Source of the DNA: UBA8437 sp003445035
GTDB lineage: Bacteria; Planctomycetota; Planctomycetia; Planctomycetales; Planctomycetaceae
DNA: 6,770 bases
Direction: 5' to 3'
Assembly (NCBI GenBank): GCA_937901285.1
Contig: CALCHI010000256.1
Location: 1 to 6,770, forward strand
Both the position numbers and the translations under genes were made by a program. Shown in pieces: positions 1-6,006 of the stretch. The notes under the pieces are model-generated. The model searched no databases. It was not told where the DNA came from and saw only the letters and a list, made by a program, of their open reading frames with translations. Position 1 is the stretch's first letter. Each line of letters starts with the position of its first letter.

Positions 1-1397
1 CCGCCGTGAGCCACCGGCACCGGTTTGCTCTCCAGGTCGGGCACCGTCATGTGCGGGTCGATGCCCAGCAACTGGTAGATCGTGGCCACGACATCGCCGG
101 GTGAAACCGGGTGATCGATCGGGTAGCCGGCCTGCTTGTCGGTCTGGCCGAACACCGCGCCCTGGCGGACTCCGCCACCGGCCAGCAGGCTGAAGCCGCA
201 TTGCGGCCAGTGCTCGCGGCCGGCCTTGGGGTTGATCTTGGGCGAACGGCCCATTTCACCCATCACGACGATCAGGGTCGAATCCAGCAGCCCGCGTTGC
301 TCGAGATCCTCGACCAGCGCGGTGAAGCAGAGATCGAGTACCGGCAGGTTGTAGTCCCTGAGCAGTCCGAAGTTGTTCTCGTGCATGTCGTAGGTGAACG
401 ACCCGTTGGGCAGGAAGTTCTCGGCGTGCACGCTGACGAACGGCACGTCGGATTCGACCAGGCGGCGGGCCACCATCATGCTCTGTCCGAACAGGTTCCG
501 GCCGTAGCGGTCGCGGAGCTTGCCGGGTTCGCGCGAGAGGTCGAAGGCATCGCGGGTCTTGCTGGAAACGAGCATCGAGAAGGCCCGTTGCTGGAACCCG
601 TCGAGACGGTCGATGGCGCGGGAGGACTGCACCTGTTCGAAGCGGTCGTCGAGTTGCGTCAGAAGGCTGCGACGGTCACCGAGTCGGTCGCGGTTCATTC
701 CGGCCAGGGCGTCCAGGGCGGGCATCATCGGTTCGCCGTAGGGCCAGACCGGGTCGTAGTAGGGGCGGGCCGGTTTCTTGCGGAAGGTCGGCTCGCAGAT
801 ACTGAACATCGGGTCGTACTGGGCACCCAGGAAACCGCCGTAGGGGCCGGGTCGCCGGATGCCGGGGTACATGCTCGCCTCGCCCCAGCCGGGGTAACAC
901 GGCAGGCAGACCGCCCCGGGCAGATCCCGGGGCCCCATGCCCAGGTACTGGCAGACGGCTCCGATGTCGGGCGGGTCGCTGCGGCTGGTCGAAAGAGCCT
1001 GGGTCTTGCCGTCGGCGTAGCCGGTCATCATGGCCAGCGGGTTGTGCGAGTTGTACTTGTGGGTGATCGTGCGAACCAGGCTGGCCCGGTGCATGATCTT
1101 CGCGGTTCGCGGCAGGTGCTCGCAGATCTGCAGGCCCGGCAGCGAACTGTTGATCGGAGAGAACTCGCCACGCACCTCTGGCGGTGCGGCCGGCTTCATG
1201 TCGAACATGTCCATCTGGCTGGGGCCGCCCAGCAGGTTGAACATGATGACCGACCTGGCCTGGCCGTTCTCGGGACGGGCACGACCGGCACCGGCCGCCT
1301 GCAGCAGCCGCGGCACGCTGAAGCCGCCGAGCCCGCCGAACAGCGACAGGCCGCCGACACGCAGCAGTTCACGGCGGGTTGGCTGTGGTGAGGTCAC
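1..1397 (-). CDS. DUF1501 family protein, sulfatase/alkaline-phosphatase-like, Tat-exported (3' end cut by window)
   Basis: The frame stays open for 465 codons and leaves the window at base 1; by comparison with its neighbour only about ten residues are missing. The family belongs to the alkaline phosphatase/sulfatase-like superfamily; its substrate is not known. The N-terminus has a twin-arginine leader (TRRELLRVGG, residues 7-16), a Gly/Leu-rich hydrophobic stretch to about residue 29 and a possible cleavage site near 34-36, so export is expected. Family landmarks are LLGGPSQMDMFD (55-66), YDMH (336-339), GEMGRSP (380-386) and GREHW (393-397). The GTG start at 1395-1397 is chosen because it overlaps the upstream stop as GTGA and has AGGAG five bases before it. 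The preceding gene is a second DUF1501 member, so the pair should be translationally coupled. Compared with that neighbour, GGPSH is GGPSQ and WDHH is YDMH. The family assignment is from memory but the motifs are clear; the reaction is unknown. Confidence 0.92.
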   Translation of the reverse strand, partial: MTSPQPTRRELLRVGGLSLFGGLGGFSVPRLLQAAGAGRARPENGQARSVIMFNLLGGPSQMDMFDMKPAAPPEVRGEFSPINSSLPGLQICEHLPRTAKIMHRASLVRTITHKYNSHNPLAMMTGYADGKTQALSTSRSDPPDIGAVCQYLGMGPRDLPGAVCLPCYPGWGEASMYPGIRRPGPYGGFLGAQYDPMFSICEPTFRKKPARPYYDPVWPYGEPMMPALDALAGMNRDRLGDRRSLLTQLDDRFEQVQSSRAIDRLDGFQQRAFSMLVSSKTRDAFDLSREPGKLRDRYGRNLFGQSMMVARRLVESDVPFVSVHAENFLPNGSFTYDMHENNFGLLRDYNLPVLDLCFTALVEDLEQRGLLDSTLIVVMGEMGRSPKINPKAGREHWPQCGFSLLAGGGVRQGAVFGQTDKQAGYPIDHPVSPGDVVATIYQLLGIDPHMTVPDLESKPVPVAHG

Positions 1398-2815
1398 ACG
1401 AGCTCCTGGATCACCTGGCCCTGGGGCAGTGCTTCGATCGGACGATCGTCGAGTGTCTTCAGTTCGGCCCGGGGGCTCATGCCCAGGGCGTGGTAGACGG
1501 TGGCGGCGAAGTCGGGAACCGAGACGGGCCGGTCCTTGATGTCGGCGGCGTGGGCGTCGCTGGCGCCCAGCACCACGCCGGTCTTCACTCCACCGCCGCC
1601 CAGCGTCAGGCTGAAGCACCGGTTCCAGTGGTCGCGGCCGGGGCCGCGAGCGTCGTCGTTCAGTCTCGGGGTGCGGCCGAACTCGCCGGCGGTGATCACC
1701 AGCGTGTTGTCCATCATGCCACGTTCGGCCAGGTCGTTGAGCAGTGCCGCGTAGCCCTGTTCGTAGGCCGGCACCTCTTTTCGCAGACGCGGGAAGACCT
1801 CGGGGTGATGGTCCCAGCCGTAGCGGATGTATCCCTTGACGGTCACAAACCTGACGCCCGCCTCGACCAGGCGACGGGCCAGCAGCAGGCCCTGCCCCAC
1901 CCGGTTGCGTCCGTAGGTGGTTCGCAGCGAGTCGGGTTCCTGTGCCAGGTCGAACGCGTTCTTGGCCTTCTGCGAGGTGATCATCGAGAAGGCACGGGCC
2001 TGGAACTCGTCGTGAGTCCTGGCAAACGGCAGTTGTCGCTCGGCGCGGGCCTGGAAACGGTCAACCGCCTCCAGCAGGTTCCGGCGTCCCGACTGGCGGT
2101 CGTTGGAGACCGAGCCGGGCGGGTTGAACTCGTTGACGGCGTAGCTGGAGCTGTTCGGGTCCTTTTCCACCACGAACGGGTCGTAGGTCCGGCCCAGGTA
2201 ACCGCCGTGGCCGGGTGCGCCGTAACGGGGGCTGGAGATCGTGCCGACCTGGACGTAGGGAGGTGTCTGGCGGGCGCGTTGTTCCTGCTGCCAGGCCAGC
2301 ATGGCTCCGAAGCCGGGAGGCGCCATGTTGCCGTCCAGGCGGTTGCCGCTCATCAGGTGGTGATCGCCCTTGCCGTGGGTGGGCGAGTAGGAGTGCATCG
2401 AGCGGATGACCGAGAACTTGTCGGCACAGGCGGCCATGTTGGGCATCAGCTCGCCGAGTTCCAGGCCGGGAACCCTGGTGACGATCGGGCTGAGTTCTCC
2501 GCGGATCTCGGCCGGGGCCAGAGGCTTCAGGTCGTACATGTCGATGTGGCTGGGGCCGCCGAGCATCCACAGCAGGATGCAGTTGACCGGCCCGCCAGGT
2601 GATCCGGTTCCACCGGCGGCTGACTGCTGAGCCCGCAAAGCCTCGGGCAGGTTCAGTCCCAGGGCGGTCAAGCCACCGATCCGCAGCAGTTCCCGGCGAC
2701 CCAGGTTGCTGAACGATTCGATCTGGTTGGTGGCTACGGAAAACATCGGCGGTGGGATGTTGAGGAGGGGTTGCCCTGTTGATCGTCTGGCCAAGTTGAA
2801 CGACTCACCAGTCAT
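1394..2815 (-). CDS. DUF1501 family protein, sulfatase/alkaline-phosphatase-like, Tat-exported
   Basis: A complete 473-residue protein of normal length for DUF1501. Landmarks in order: twin-arginine leader GRRELLRIGGLTALGL (39-54) with likely cleavage after about residue 62, LGGPSHIDMYD (85-95), HGKGDHHLMSG (147-157), GWDHH (333-337), GEFGRTP (377-383), GRDHW (393-397) and LGGGGVKTG (405-413). The His/Asp-rich motifs fit a metal-dependent alkaline-phosphatase-like core; the substrate is unknown. In Planctomycetes such genes often sit beside DUF1549/DUF1553 cytochrome-like genes, but none is visible here. The ATG at 2815 has GAGG four bases upstream. An internal ATG (residue 24) would put the Arg pair nearer the N-terminus, as in the neighbour, but has only a CCACCGCCG run before it, so 2815 is preferred with some doubt. 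The stop overlaps the next gene by four bases. The PhyH gene ends 54 bp upstream with no convincing terminator between, so one transcript is possible. Confidence 0.95.
   Translation of the reverse strand: MTGESFNLARRSTGQPLLNIPPPMFSVATNQIESFSNLGRRELLRIGGLTALGLNLPEALRAQQSAAGGTGSPGGPVNCILLWMLGGPSHIDMYDLKPLAPAEIRGELSPIVTRVPGLELGELMPNMAACADKFSVIRSMHSYSPTHGKGDHHLMSGNRLDGNMAPPGFGAMLAWQQEQRARQTPPYVQVGTISSPRYGAPGHGGYLGRTYDPFVVEKDPNSSSYAVNEFNPPGSVSNDRQSGRRNLLEAVDRFQARAERQLPFARTHDEFQARAFSMITSQKAKNAFDLAQEPDSLRTTYGRNRVGQGLLLARRLVEAGVRFVTVKGYIRYGWDHHPEVFPRLRKEVPAYEQGYAALLNDLAERGMMDNTLVITAGEFGRTPRLNDDARGPGRDHWNRCFSLTLGGGGVKTGVVLGASDAHAADIKDRPVSVPDFAATVYHALGMSPRAELKTLDDRPIEALPQGQVIQELV
1403..1407 (-). promoter_or_regulatory. 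Shine-Dalgarno AGGAG for the GTG-started DUF1501 gene
   Basis: On the minus strand AGGAG ends five bases before GTG at 1397-1395. It lies inside the last codons of the upstream DUF1501 gene. Together with the GTGA stop/start overlap it fixes the start and supports coupled translation. Confidence 0.75.
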
Positions 2816-2869
2816 TATTCCTCAACAGTCGACCAAGTGCGACCCCGACTTGATTCCCGTCCGTTGTTG

Positions 2870-3745
2870 CTAGTTTTCCCAGCGATCGGGATGAATTCCA
2901 TCGGCTGTGGTGGCCATCCCCTCGGGGCGATTGGGGACGTCAAAGTCGATGTTGCGAGTGTTCAGGCTGCCCATCAGCGACTGAACTTCCGGCGGCATCG
3001 CCGCGACCTTGTCCGAGTCCCATTCTTCGATTTCCCCGATCGGTCCGGCCCATGTCGGGCGATAGGCATAGGCCAGCAATCGACGCCGGGAATCGCTGTG
3101 GTTGGGGTAGTTGCCGTGGAACACTTTCTGGTTGATCAGCACCGCCGACCCGGCCTGGCAGTTGACCATGCGTTCGCCGTCGTGCGCCAGGTAGCGGTTG
3201 TATGGGTTCCCGTCCCGGTGCAGAGAGAGATGTGACTTCGGGATGACCTTGAATGGAGCCCGTTCAGGCGTCAGGTCGTCGAGGTAGAACAGCACGCGGA
3301 TCAGAACCGGTGAGCTGGCCTGGACGCCGAAGATCTCGGAGCCATAGGGCTGGGCGTCGGTGTGGATGGCGATCCCCGGATGGCCGGGCAGGCTGACATC
3401 GTAGCCACACGAGTTGCAGATCAGTTCGTCACCGAACAGCTCTTCCAGGAACCCGGTGACTTCAGGCAGGGCCATCAGCTTGTTGGTTTCCGGGCATTCC
3501 GGCCAGGGCCCGTCGCCATTCCCACGGGTGAACTCGCTGTAGTCCCGGGGGACGATCTCGAGCTGATCGAGTTCTTCACCGACCGCGGTGAGCGCGTCAG
3601 GCGAAATCAGCCCCGGAATGACGACAAACCCCTCGACCTCCAGCCAGCGGGCCCGTTCGGCGTTGGAGAGGCTGCCCCAGTCGACGTCGTCGTAGCGGCC
3701 GGCCTGGGCGATGTTCTCGAGCGTGTTGGTGAAGCTTGTGTCCAT
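2870..3745 (-). CDS. Phytanoyl-CoA dioxygenase (PhyH) family protein, Fe(II)/2-oxoglutarate-dependent oxygenase
   Basis: A 291-residue cytoplasmic protein (no signal peptide) of normal PhyH length. Family members use Fe(II), O2 and 2-oxoglutarate to hydroxylate small molecules; this substrate cannot be told from sequence. The metal triad is visible: HTD (H128, D130) in AIHTDAQPYG and distal H210 in KVFHGNYPN, followed by a basic run (R220-R222) that probably holds the Arg binding the 2-oxoglutarate carboxylate. EVEGFVVIPGLIS (36-48) is the usual PhyH N-terminal 'full of desire to go up' strand with the DGYV-like motif. The frame extends upstream to a GTG at 3913, but the ATG at 3745 is preferred: AGGGTGA precedes it by seven bases, the extra 56 residues lack family features, and the longer form would overlap the divergent promoter. 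The gene is divergent from the DUF6717-like gene and 54 bp upstream of the DUF1501 pair. Confidence 0.92.
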   Translation of the reverse strand: MDTSFTNTLENIAQAGRYDDVDWGSLSNAERARWLEVEGFVVIPGLISPDALTAVGEELDQLEIVPRDYSEFTRGNGDGPWPECPETNKLMALPEVTGFLEELFGDELICNSCGYDVSLPGHPGIAIHTDAQPYGSEIFGVQASSPVLIRVLFYLDDLTPERAPFKVIPKSHLSLHRDGNPYNRYLAHDGERMVNCQAGSAVLINQKVFHGNYPNHSDSRRRLLAYAYRPTWAGPIGEIEEWDSDKVAAMPPEVQSLMGSLNTRNIDFDVPNRPEGMATTADGIHPDRWEN

Positions 3746-3788
3746 TGGGAAGTCACCCTGTTCAACGCGGATGGGTCGTCGCAGGCTC

Positions 3789-3818
3789 AGGATAACGTGG
3801 CCGGGGCCGGTGAGACAA
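3789..3818 (-). promoter_or_regulatory. Possible sigma-70 promoter for the PhyH gene
   Basis: On the minus strand TTGTCT (3818-3813, four of six matches to TTGACA) is followed after 18 bases by TATCCT (3794-3789, four of six matches to TATAAT). Initiation near 3782 would give a leader of about 37 bases before the ATG at 3745. The match is modest and the spacer is very GC-rich, so this is only a candidate. Confidence 0.3.
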
Positions 3819-3867
3819 TCGACTGCCATTTCTTCCGAGACGGTGGAATGAAACGAGTTTTCTGCAC

Positions 3868-3896
3868 TTGACCCCTTCGAAAGCCCGATATATACT
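3868..3896 (+). promoter_or_regulatory. Sigma-70-type promoter driving the DUF6717-like gene
   Basis: TTGACC (3868-3873) and TATACT (3891-3896) each match the consensus at five of six positions and are separated by the ideal 17 bases. Initiation is expected near 3903, about 37 bases before the ATG at 3940. The surroundings turn AT-rich from about 3888, unlike the flanking coding DNA. Confidence 0.75.
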
Positions 3897-3897
3897 A

Positions 3898-3914
3898 AGT
3901 GTTGAAATAACACT
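3898..3914. promoter_or_regulatory. Inverted repeat over the transcription start, candidate operator
   Basis: AGTGTT (3898-3903) and AACACT (3909-3914) form a perfect 6-bp inverted repeat around GAAAT. Allowing one mismatch, the arms extend to 8 bases. It begins one base after the -10 box and covers the predicted +1, a position where a dimeric repressor would block transcription. The hairpin is short, GC-poor and has no U tract, which argues against a terminator. The regulator is unknown and is not encoded in the window. Confidence 0.45.
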
Positions 3915-3926
3915 AATTAACCCGGG

Positions 3927-3932
3927 AAGGAG
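3927..3932 (+). promoter_or_regulatory. Strong Shine-Dalgarno AAGGAG
   Basis: AAGGAG lies seven bases before the ATG at 3940, the best ribosome-binding site in the window. It fixes that start over the TTG at 3868, which is itself the -35 box. Confidence 0.85.
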
Positions 3933-3939
3933 TCATCCC

Positions 3940-4407
3940 ATGACATTGACACTGTATCCGTACGAATTGTCCCCGGGTCTCTGGGTTTTCGATGACCAGG
4001 AAGTCGGGTTGAAGGAGGAGGCGTTCGTTCTTGGGATCAGCGAGATGATCACCTCGCTGATCGAAAAGAACCCCGTCCCCGATGCGTCGCGAGGCTTCAG
4101 CCTGGCGTTCTCAGCGACGCCGTTCGACCACCACGTCGAGTTGACGTGGCAGGAGACCGCCGACGGTTCCCCGATCGATTCTCCCGAGGGCCGGTCGTCG
4201 GGGAACTGGTACGCGGGCGAGCTGGACGGCGAGGAAATGAAGGGCTGGCTGTGTCCGGCCCTGTTCCACTACTTCGAGAGCACGCCGACGAAGATCTTCG
4301 TGCGGGTCGATCCGTTGCCCGAGGGGGTCGACCCGATCTGGCAGGTCGAAGAGGGGGCGGTCGACAGGACTGTCGTCAGGGGTTCAGCCGTCAGCACGAG
4401 TCGTTAG
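3940..4407 (+). CDS. Small conserved protein resembling DUF6717, function unknown
   Basis: A 155-residue protein with no signal peptide or membrane segment, so probably cytoplasmic. Landmarks are LWVFDDQEVGL (14-24), a helical segment about 29-45, RGFSLAFSATPF (51-62), SGNWY (87-91) and KGWLCPALFHYF (101-112). From memory this WVFDD...GNWY...GWLCPALF pattern fits DUF6717, a family common in Planctomycetes with no assigned function; I could not check this. The last 25 or so residues (from about 130) are Val/Ser/Arg-rich and look like a variable tail. The start is set by a strong ribosome-binding site. The gene is transcribed alone: it diverges from the PhyH gene on its left and converges on the operon to its right. 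It has the clearest promoter in the window and an operator-like repeat over the start, so regulated expression is likely. Confidence 0.88.
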   Translation: MTLTLYPYELSPGLWVFDDQEVGLKEEAFVLGISEMITSLIEKNPVPDASRGFSLAFSATPFDHHVELTWQETADGSPIDSPEGRSSGNWYAGELDGEEMKGWLCPALFHYFESTPTKIFVRVDPLPEGVDPIWQVEEGAVDRTVVRGSAVSTSR

Positions 4408-4505
4408 ATGGTGGGATCTGGTCGAAATTCCGGGCCGGGTCGTCTTCGATACGGACAGGATTTGCGATGGGATCTGTCGGGAGAAAGTCCGGTTCAGGAG
4501 ATACG
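4408..4505. other. Convergent intergenic gap, no terminator recognised
   Basis: This 98-bp gap lies between two converging stop codons. I see no GC-rich hairpin followed by a T run on either strand. A 9-base direct repeat, TGGGATCTG, occurs at 4412-4420 and 4468-4476. The gap also coincides with the change from GC-rich planctomycete-type genes to the lower-GC operon on the right, so it may be one edge of an acquired segment. Confidence 0.4.
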
Positions 4506-5219
4506 TTATTCGGTCTTTTCGCGGAACCTGTCGAACTCGTCCGGCAGCAGCGACTCCAGTTGTTTCTTGGTGATCGAGTGGATGTCGTAAGTAAGCTGCA
4601 GTTGTTGTAGCCACATGATGAATCTGGGGACACAACCGGCAGATTCTCTCGCCGCGGCACCCGTTTTGAACGTTCCGCTTGTCGTGTCCATGTAGAGAGA
4701 ACTGGCCAGCCGCATGGCGGCGTCGGAAGTCAGGAATGACTGGCGGGCCAGCAACTGTTCGGCGATTTCACCTCGGATTGACGGATCCCGGCAGAGCATG
4801 AACCTGGCGTCTTCACGATAGCGATCAACGAGTTGCCACGTCATGAAAACTGAGTGTCGTGGACGGTGTCTGTAGTCTGCACTGAGGATGTAGTTGTATT
4901 CCTTGCTTGGTTTCCAGCTCTGGTTTTTTTTGGGACACAACTGTTCGAACCAGAGCAGGGCGAACCAACTCCAGAAGCCTGGATCACCGTGATATTCCTG
5001 AATGTCGGCGTCGCCAAACAGATTGACGAGCAGGACACCCATGTCGAAACGGGATGCAAAGGTCACTTCGGGGACTTCGACAGCCAGGTCGATCGACTCT
5101 GAAGAATCCTCACTGTCCAACAGATGGCTGGGCAGGGCGGATGTGACGCCGTCGCGGAGTTCGGAGACAAACGAGCCGAACTCGCTTAGTCCATGTGAGT
5201 TCAGCCGTCTTACCCTCAT
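4506..5219 (-). CDS. DUF6339-like protein, last gene of a putative accessory/defence module
   Basis: A 237-residue soluble protein without signal peptide. It opens with MRVRRLNSHGLSEF and a Ser/Asp/Glu-rich segment (31-45). The core has ASRFDMGVLL (55-64), FWSWFALLWFEQLCP (82-96), YNYILSADYRHRPRH (108-122), an EIAEQLLARQSF segment (151-162) and a C-terminal LQQLQLTYDI (204-213) with LLPDEFDRFR (224-233). The WSWxAL-x-WFxQLCP block followed by a Tyr/Arg/His-rich segment matches what I remember of DUF6339, a family of unknown function found in defence-type neighbourhoods. No catalytic motif is evident. The start is secured by GGAG seven bases upstream and by the ATGA overlap with the preceding gene, implying coupled translation and perhaps a complex. 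The coding strand carries eight consecutive A bases at 4931-4924 (Pro-Lys-Lys-Asn). The TAA stop is at 4508-4506. Confidence 0.82.
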   Translation of the reverse strand: MRVRRLNSHGLSEFGSFVSELRDGVTSALPSHLLDSEDSSESIDLAVEVPEVTFASRFDMGVLLVNLFGDADIQEYHGDPGFWSWFALLWFEQLCPKKNQSWKPSKEYNYILSADYRHRPRHSVFMTWQLVDRYREDARFMLCRDPSIRGEIAEQLLARQSFLTSDAAMRLASSLYMDTTSGTFKTGAAARESAGCVPRFIMWLQQLQLTYDIHSITKKQLESLLPDEFDRFREKTE

Positions 5220-5962
5220 TCGGAATCTCCGATACCGGAATTGACCAGCATGTCCGAGAAATCAAATCGAGCACAGAATCCCGCTACCACTTCATCAACC
5301 CAGTCGAGCAGGACGGAATTGTCGCCGTCGGCCGGAATGGGATCGGCGAACAGTTCCGCGAATTCAGTCCACTGCTTCCAGATTTCGCTGTTCTCCTCGT
5401 GATTGTTCCACAGATAGTGGATGAGGATTTCTCTCAGGGCGGCCGGCAAGATCAGAGACTGAAAAATGGGGTCGGAACGCAGCCGTTCGATGGCGCCAGG
5501 AATGGAATTGTTGACCGTCAGTTCGGGCATCCCCCCCGTCTGAAATTCCATTTTCCACGGCAACTGGCCCGTCGGCCGGGCGCTGACCGCCAGAAGCCAG
5601 GATTGGTTTTCCTCGTCTTCCCCGGCGTCAGCGCGGAAACCGTCGCCGGCCGCAAGAATCATGCCGCCACTGGTTTGATCGACGATCAGAACGCGAAACA
5701 GCGTCGGGCCCGAAAGATCGATCTGGTCGAGGCGGCGGTTGTCGGGCGCGGAGATATTGCCGACAGTTCCGAAATCAAATCGCTGCCGCGTTTCCCGGAA
5801 ATGGGCCTCGACATAGAGAGCCGCATCCGGGGGAAACTCGTCGAGGTTGAACTCGAAGTTGACATCGAAGTCCGGTGCGTTTGTGCTGTTCTCGCGGAAA
5901 CTGAACACCGCGTCAGCCTTTTCGAGCCGTTGGCGGTCGGTGTAGTTAAAGGTCCGTTGCAT
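5216..5962 (-). CDS. Conserved-looking hypothetical protein, middle gene of the putative module
   Basis: A 248-residue acidic, soluble protein; I cannot assign a named family. It begins MQRTFNYTDRQRLEKADAVF, then alternates hydrophobic strands with Asp/Glu-rich turns (NFEFNLDEFPPDAALYVEAHF, with RFDFGTVG at 61-68 and TLFRVLIVD at 87-95), suggesting a beta-rich N-terminal half. From about 153 it becomes helical (IPGAIERLRSDPIFQSLILPAALREILIHYLW, in two parts 154-170 and 171-185), ending in an acidic helix (214-241). No nuclease, ATPase or helicase motif was seen. The frame extends upstream to 6100, but the ATG at 5962 is preferred because the extension lies inside the end of the preceding gene and looks unlike protein; its ribosome-binding site is weak. 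The preceding gene ends 44 bp upstream, and the following gene overlaps by ATGA, so this is an operon member, probably partnering both neighbours. Confidence 0.82.
   Translation of the reverse strand: MQRTFNYTDRQRLEKADAVFSFRENSTNAPDFDVNFEFNLDEFPPDAALYVEAHFRETRQRFDFGTVGNISAPDNRRLDQIDLSGPTLFRVLIVDQTSGGMILAAGDGFRADAGEDEENQSWLLAVSARPTGQLPWKMEFQTGGMPELTVNNSIPGAIERLRSDPIFQSLILPAALREILIHYLWNNHEENSEIWKQWTEFAELFADPIPADGDNSVLLDWVDEVVAGFCARFDFSDMLVNSGIGDSE
5227..5230 (-). promoter_or_regulatory. Shine-Dalgarno GGAG for the DUF6339-like gene
   Basis: GGAG on the minus strand ends seven bases before the ATG at 5219. It lies within the last codons of the upstream gene and supports the ATGA-coupled start. 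Confidence 0.65.
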
Positions 5963-6006
5963 GACAACTGTCCGTGTGAGAATGGCAGGTCGGCCGGTTG
6001 AGTTGG

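Noticed and set aside
111..1391. Long plus-strand reading frame of 426 codons opposite the first DUF1501 gene
   Set aside because: It mirrors a gene with clear family motifs. The product is Val/Gly/His/Gln-rich with no recognisable domain, as expected from the complement of GC-rich coding DNA.
1379..2602. Plus-strand reading frame of 407 codons opposite the second DUF1501 gene
   Set aside because: Same antisense codon-bias artefact; no start signal and no domain-like sequence.
2834..2852. CAAGT/ACTTG inverted repeat between the PhyH and DUF1501 genes
   Set aside because: Only five base pairs with a nine-base loop and no T run on either strand, so not a credible terminator.
3746..3913. 56-residue N-terminal extension of the PhyH protein from a GTG at 3913
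   Set aside because: It would begin inside the divergent promoter/inverted repeat, has no PhyH-like sequence, and the ATG at 3745 has its own ribosome-binding site.
4453..4478. GACAG/CTGTC arms in the convergent gap, considered as a bidirectional terminator
   Set aside because: The arms are five bases with a loop of about 15 and no flanking T or A tract.
4146..4610. Plus-strand frame of 154 codons overlapping the DUF6717-like gene and running into the convergent gap
   Set aside because: It is a Gly/Arg-rich out-of-frame shadow without a ribosome-binding site, and it crosses the antisense end of the next gene.
5195..6001. Plus-strand reading frame of 268 codons opposite the middle operon gene
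   Set aside because: The minus-strand product has coherent strand/helix patterning and an ATGA link to its neighbour, whereas this frame is compositionally odd and spans two unrelated gene boundaries.
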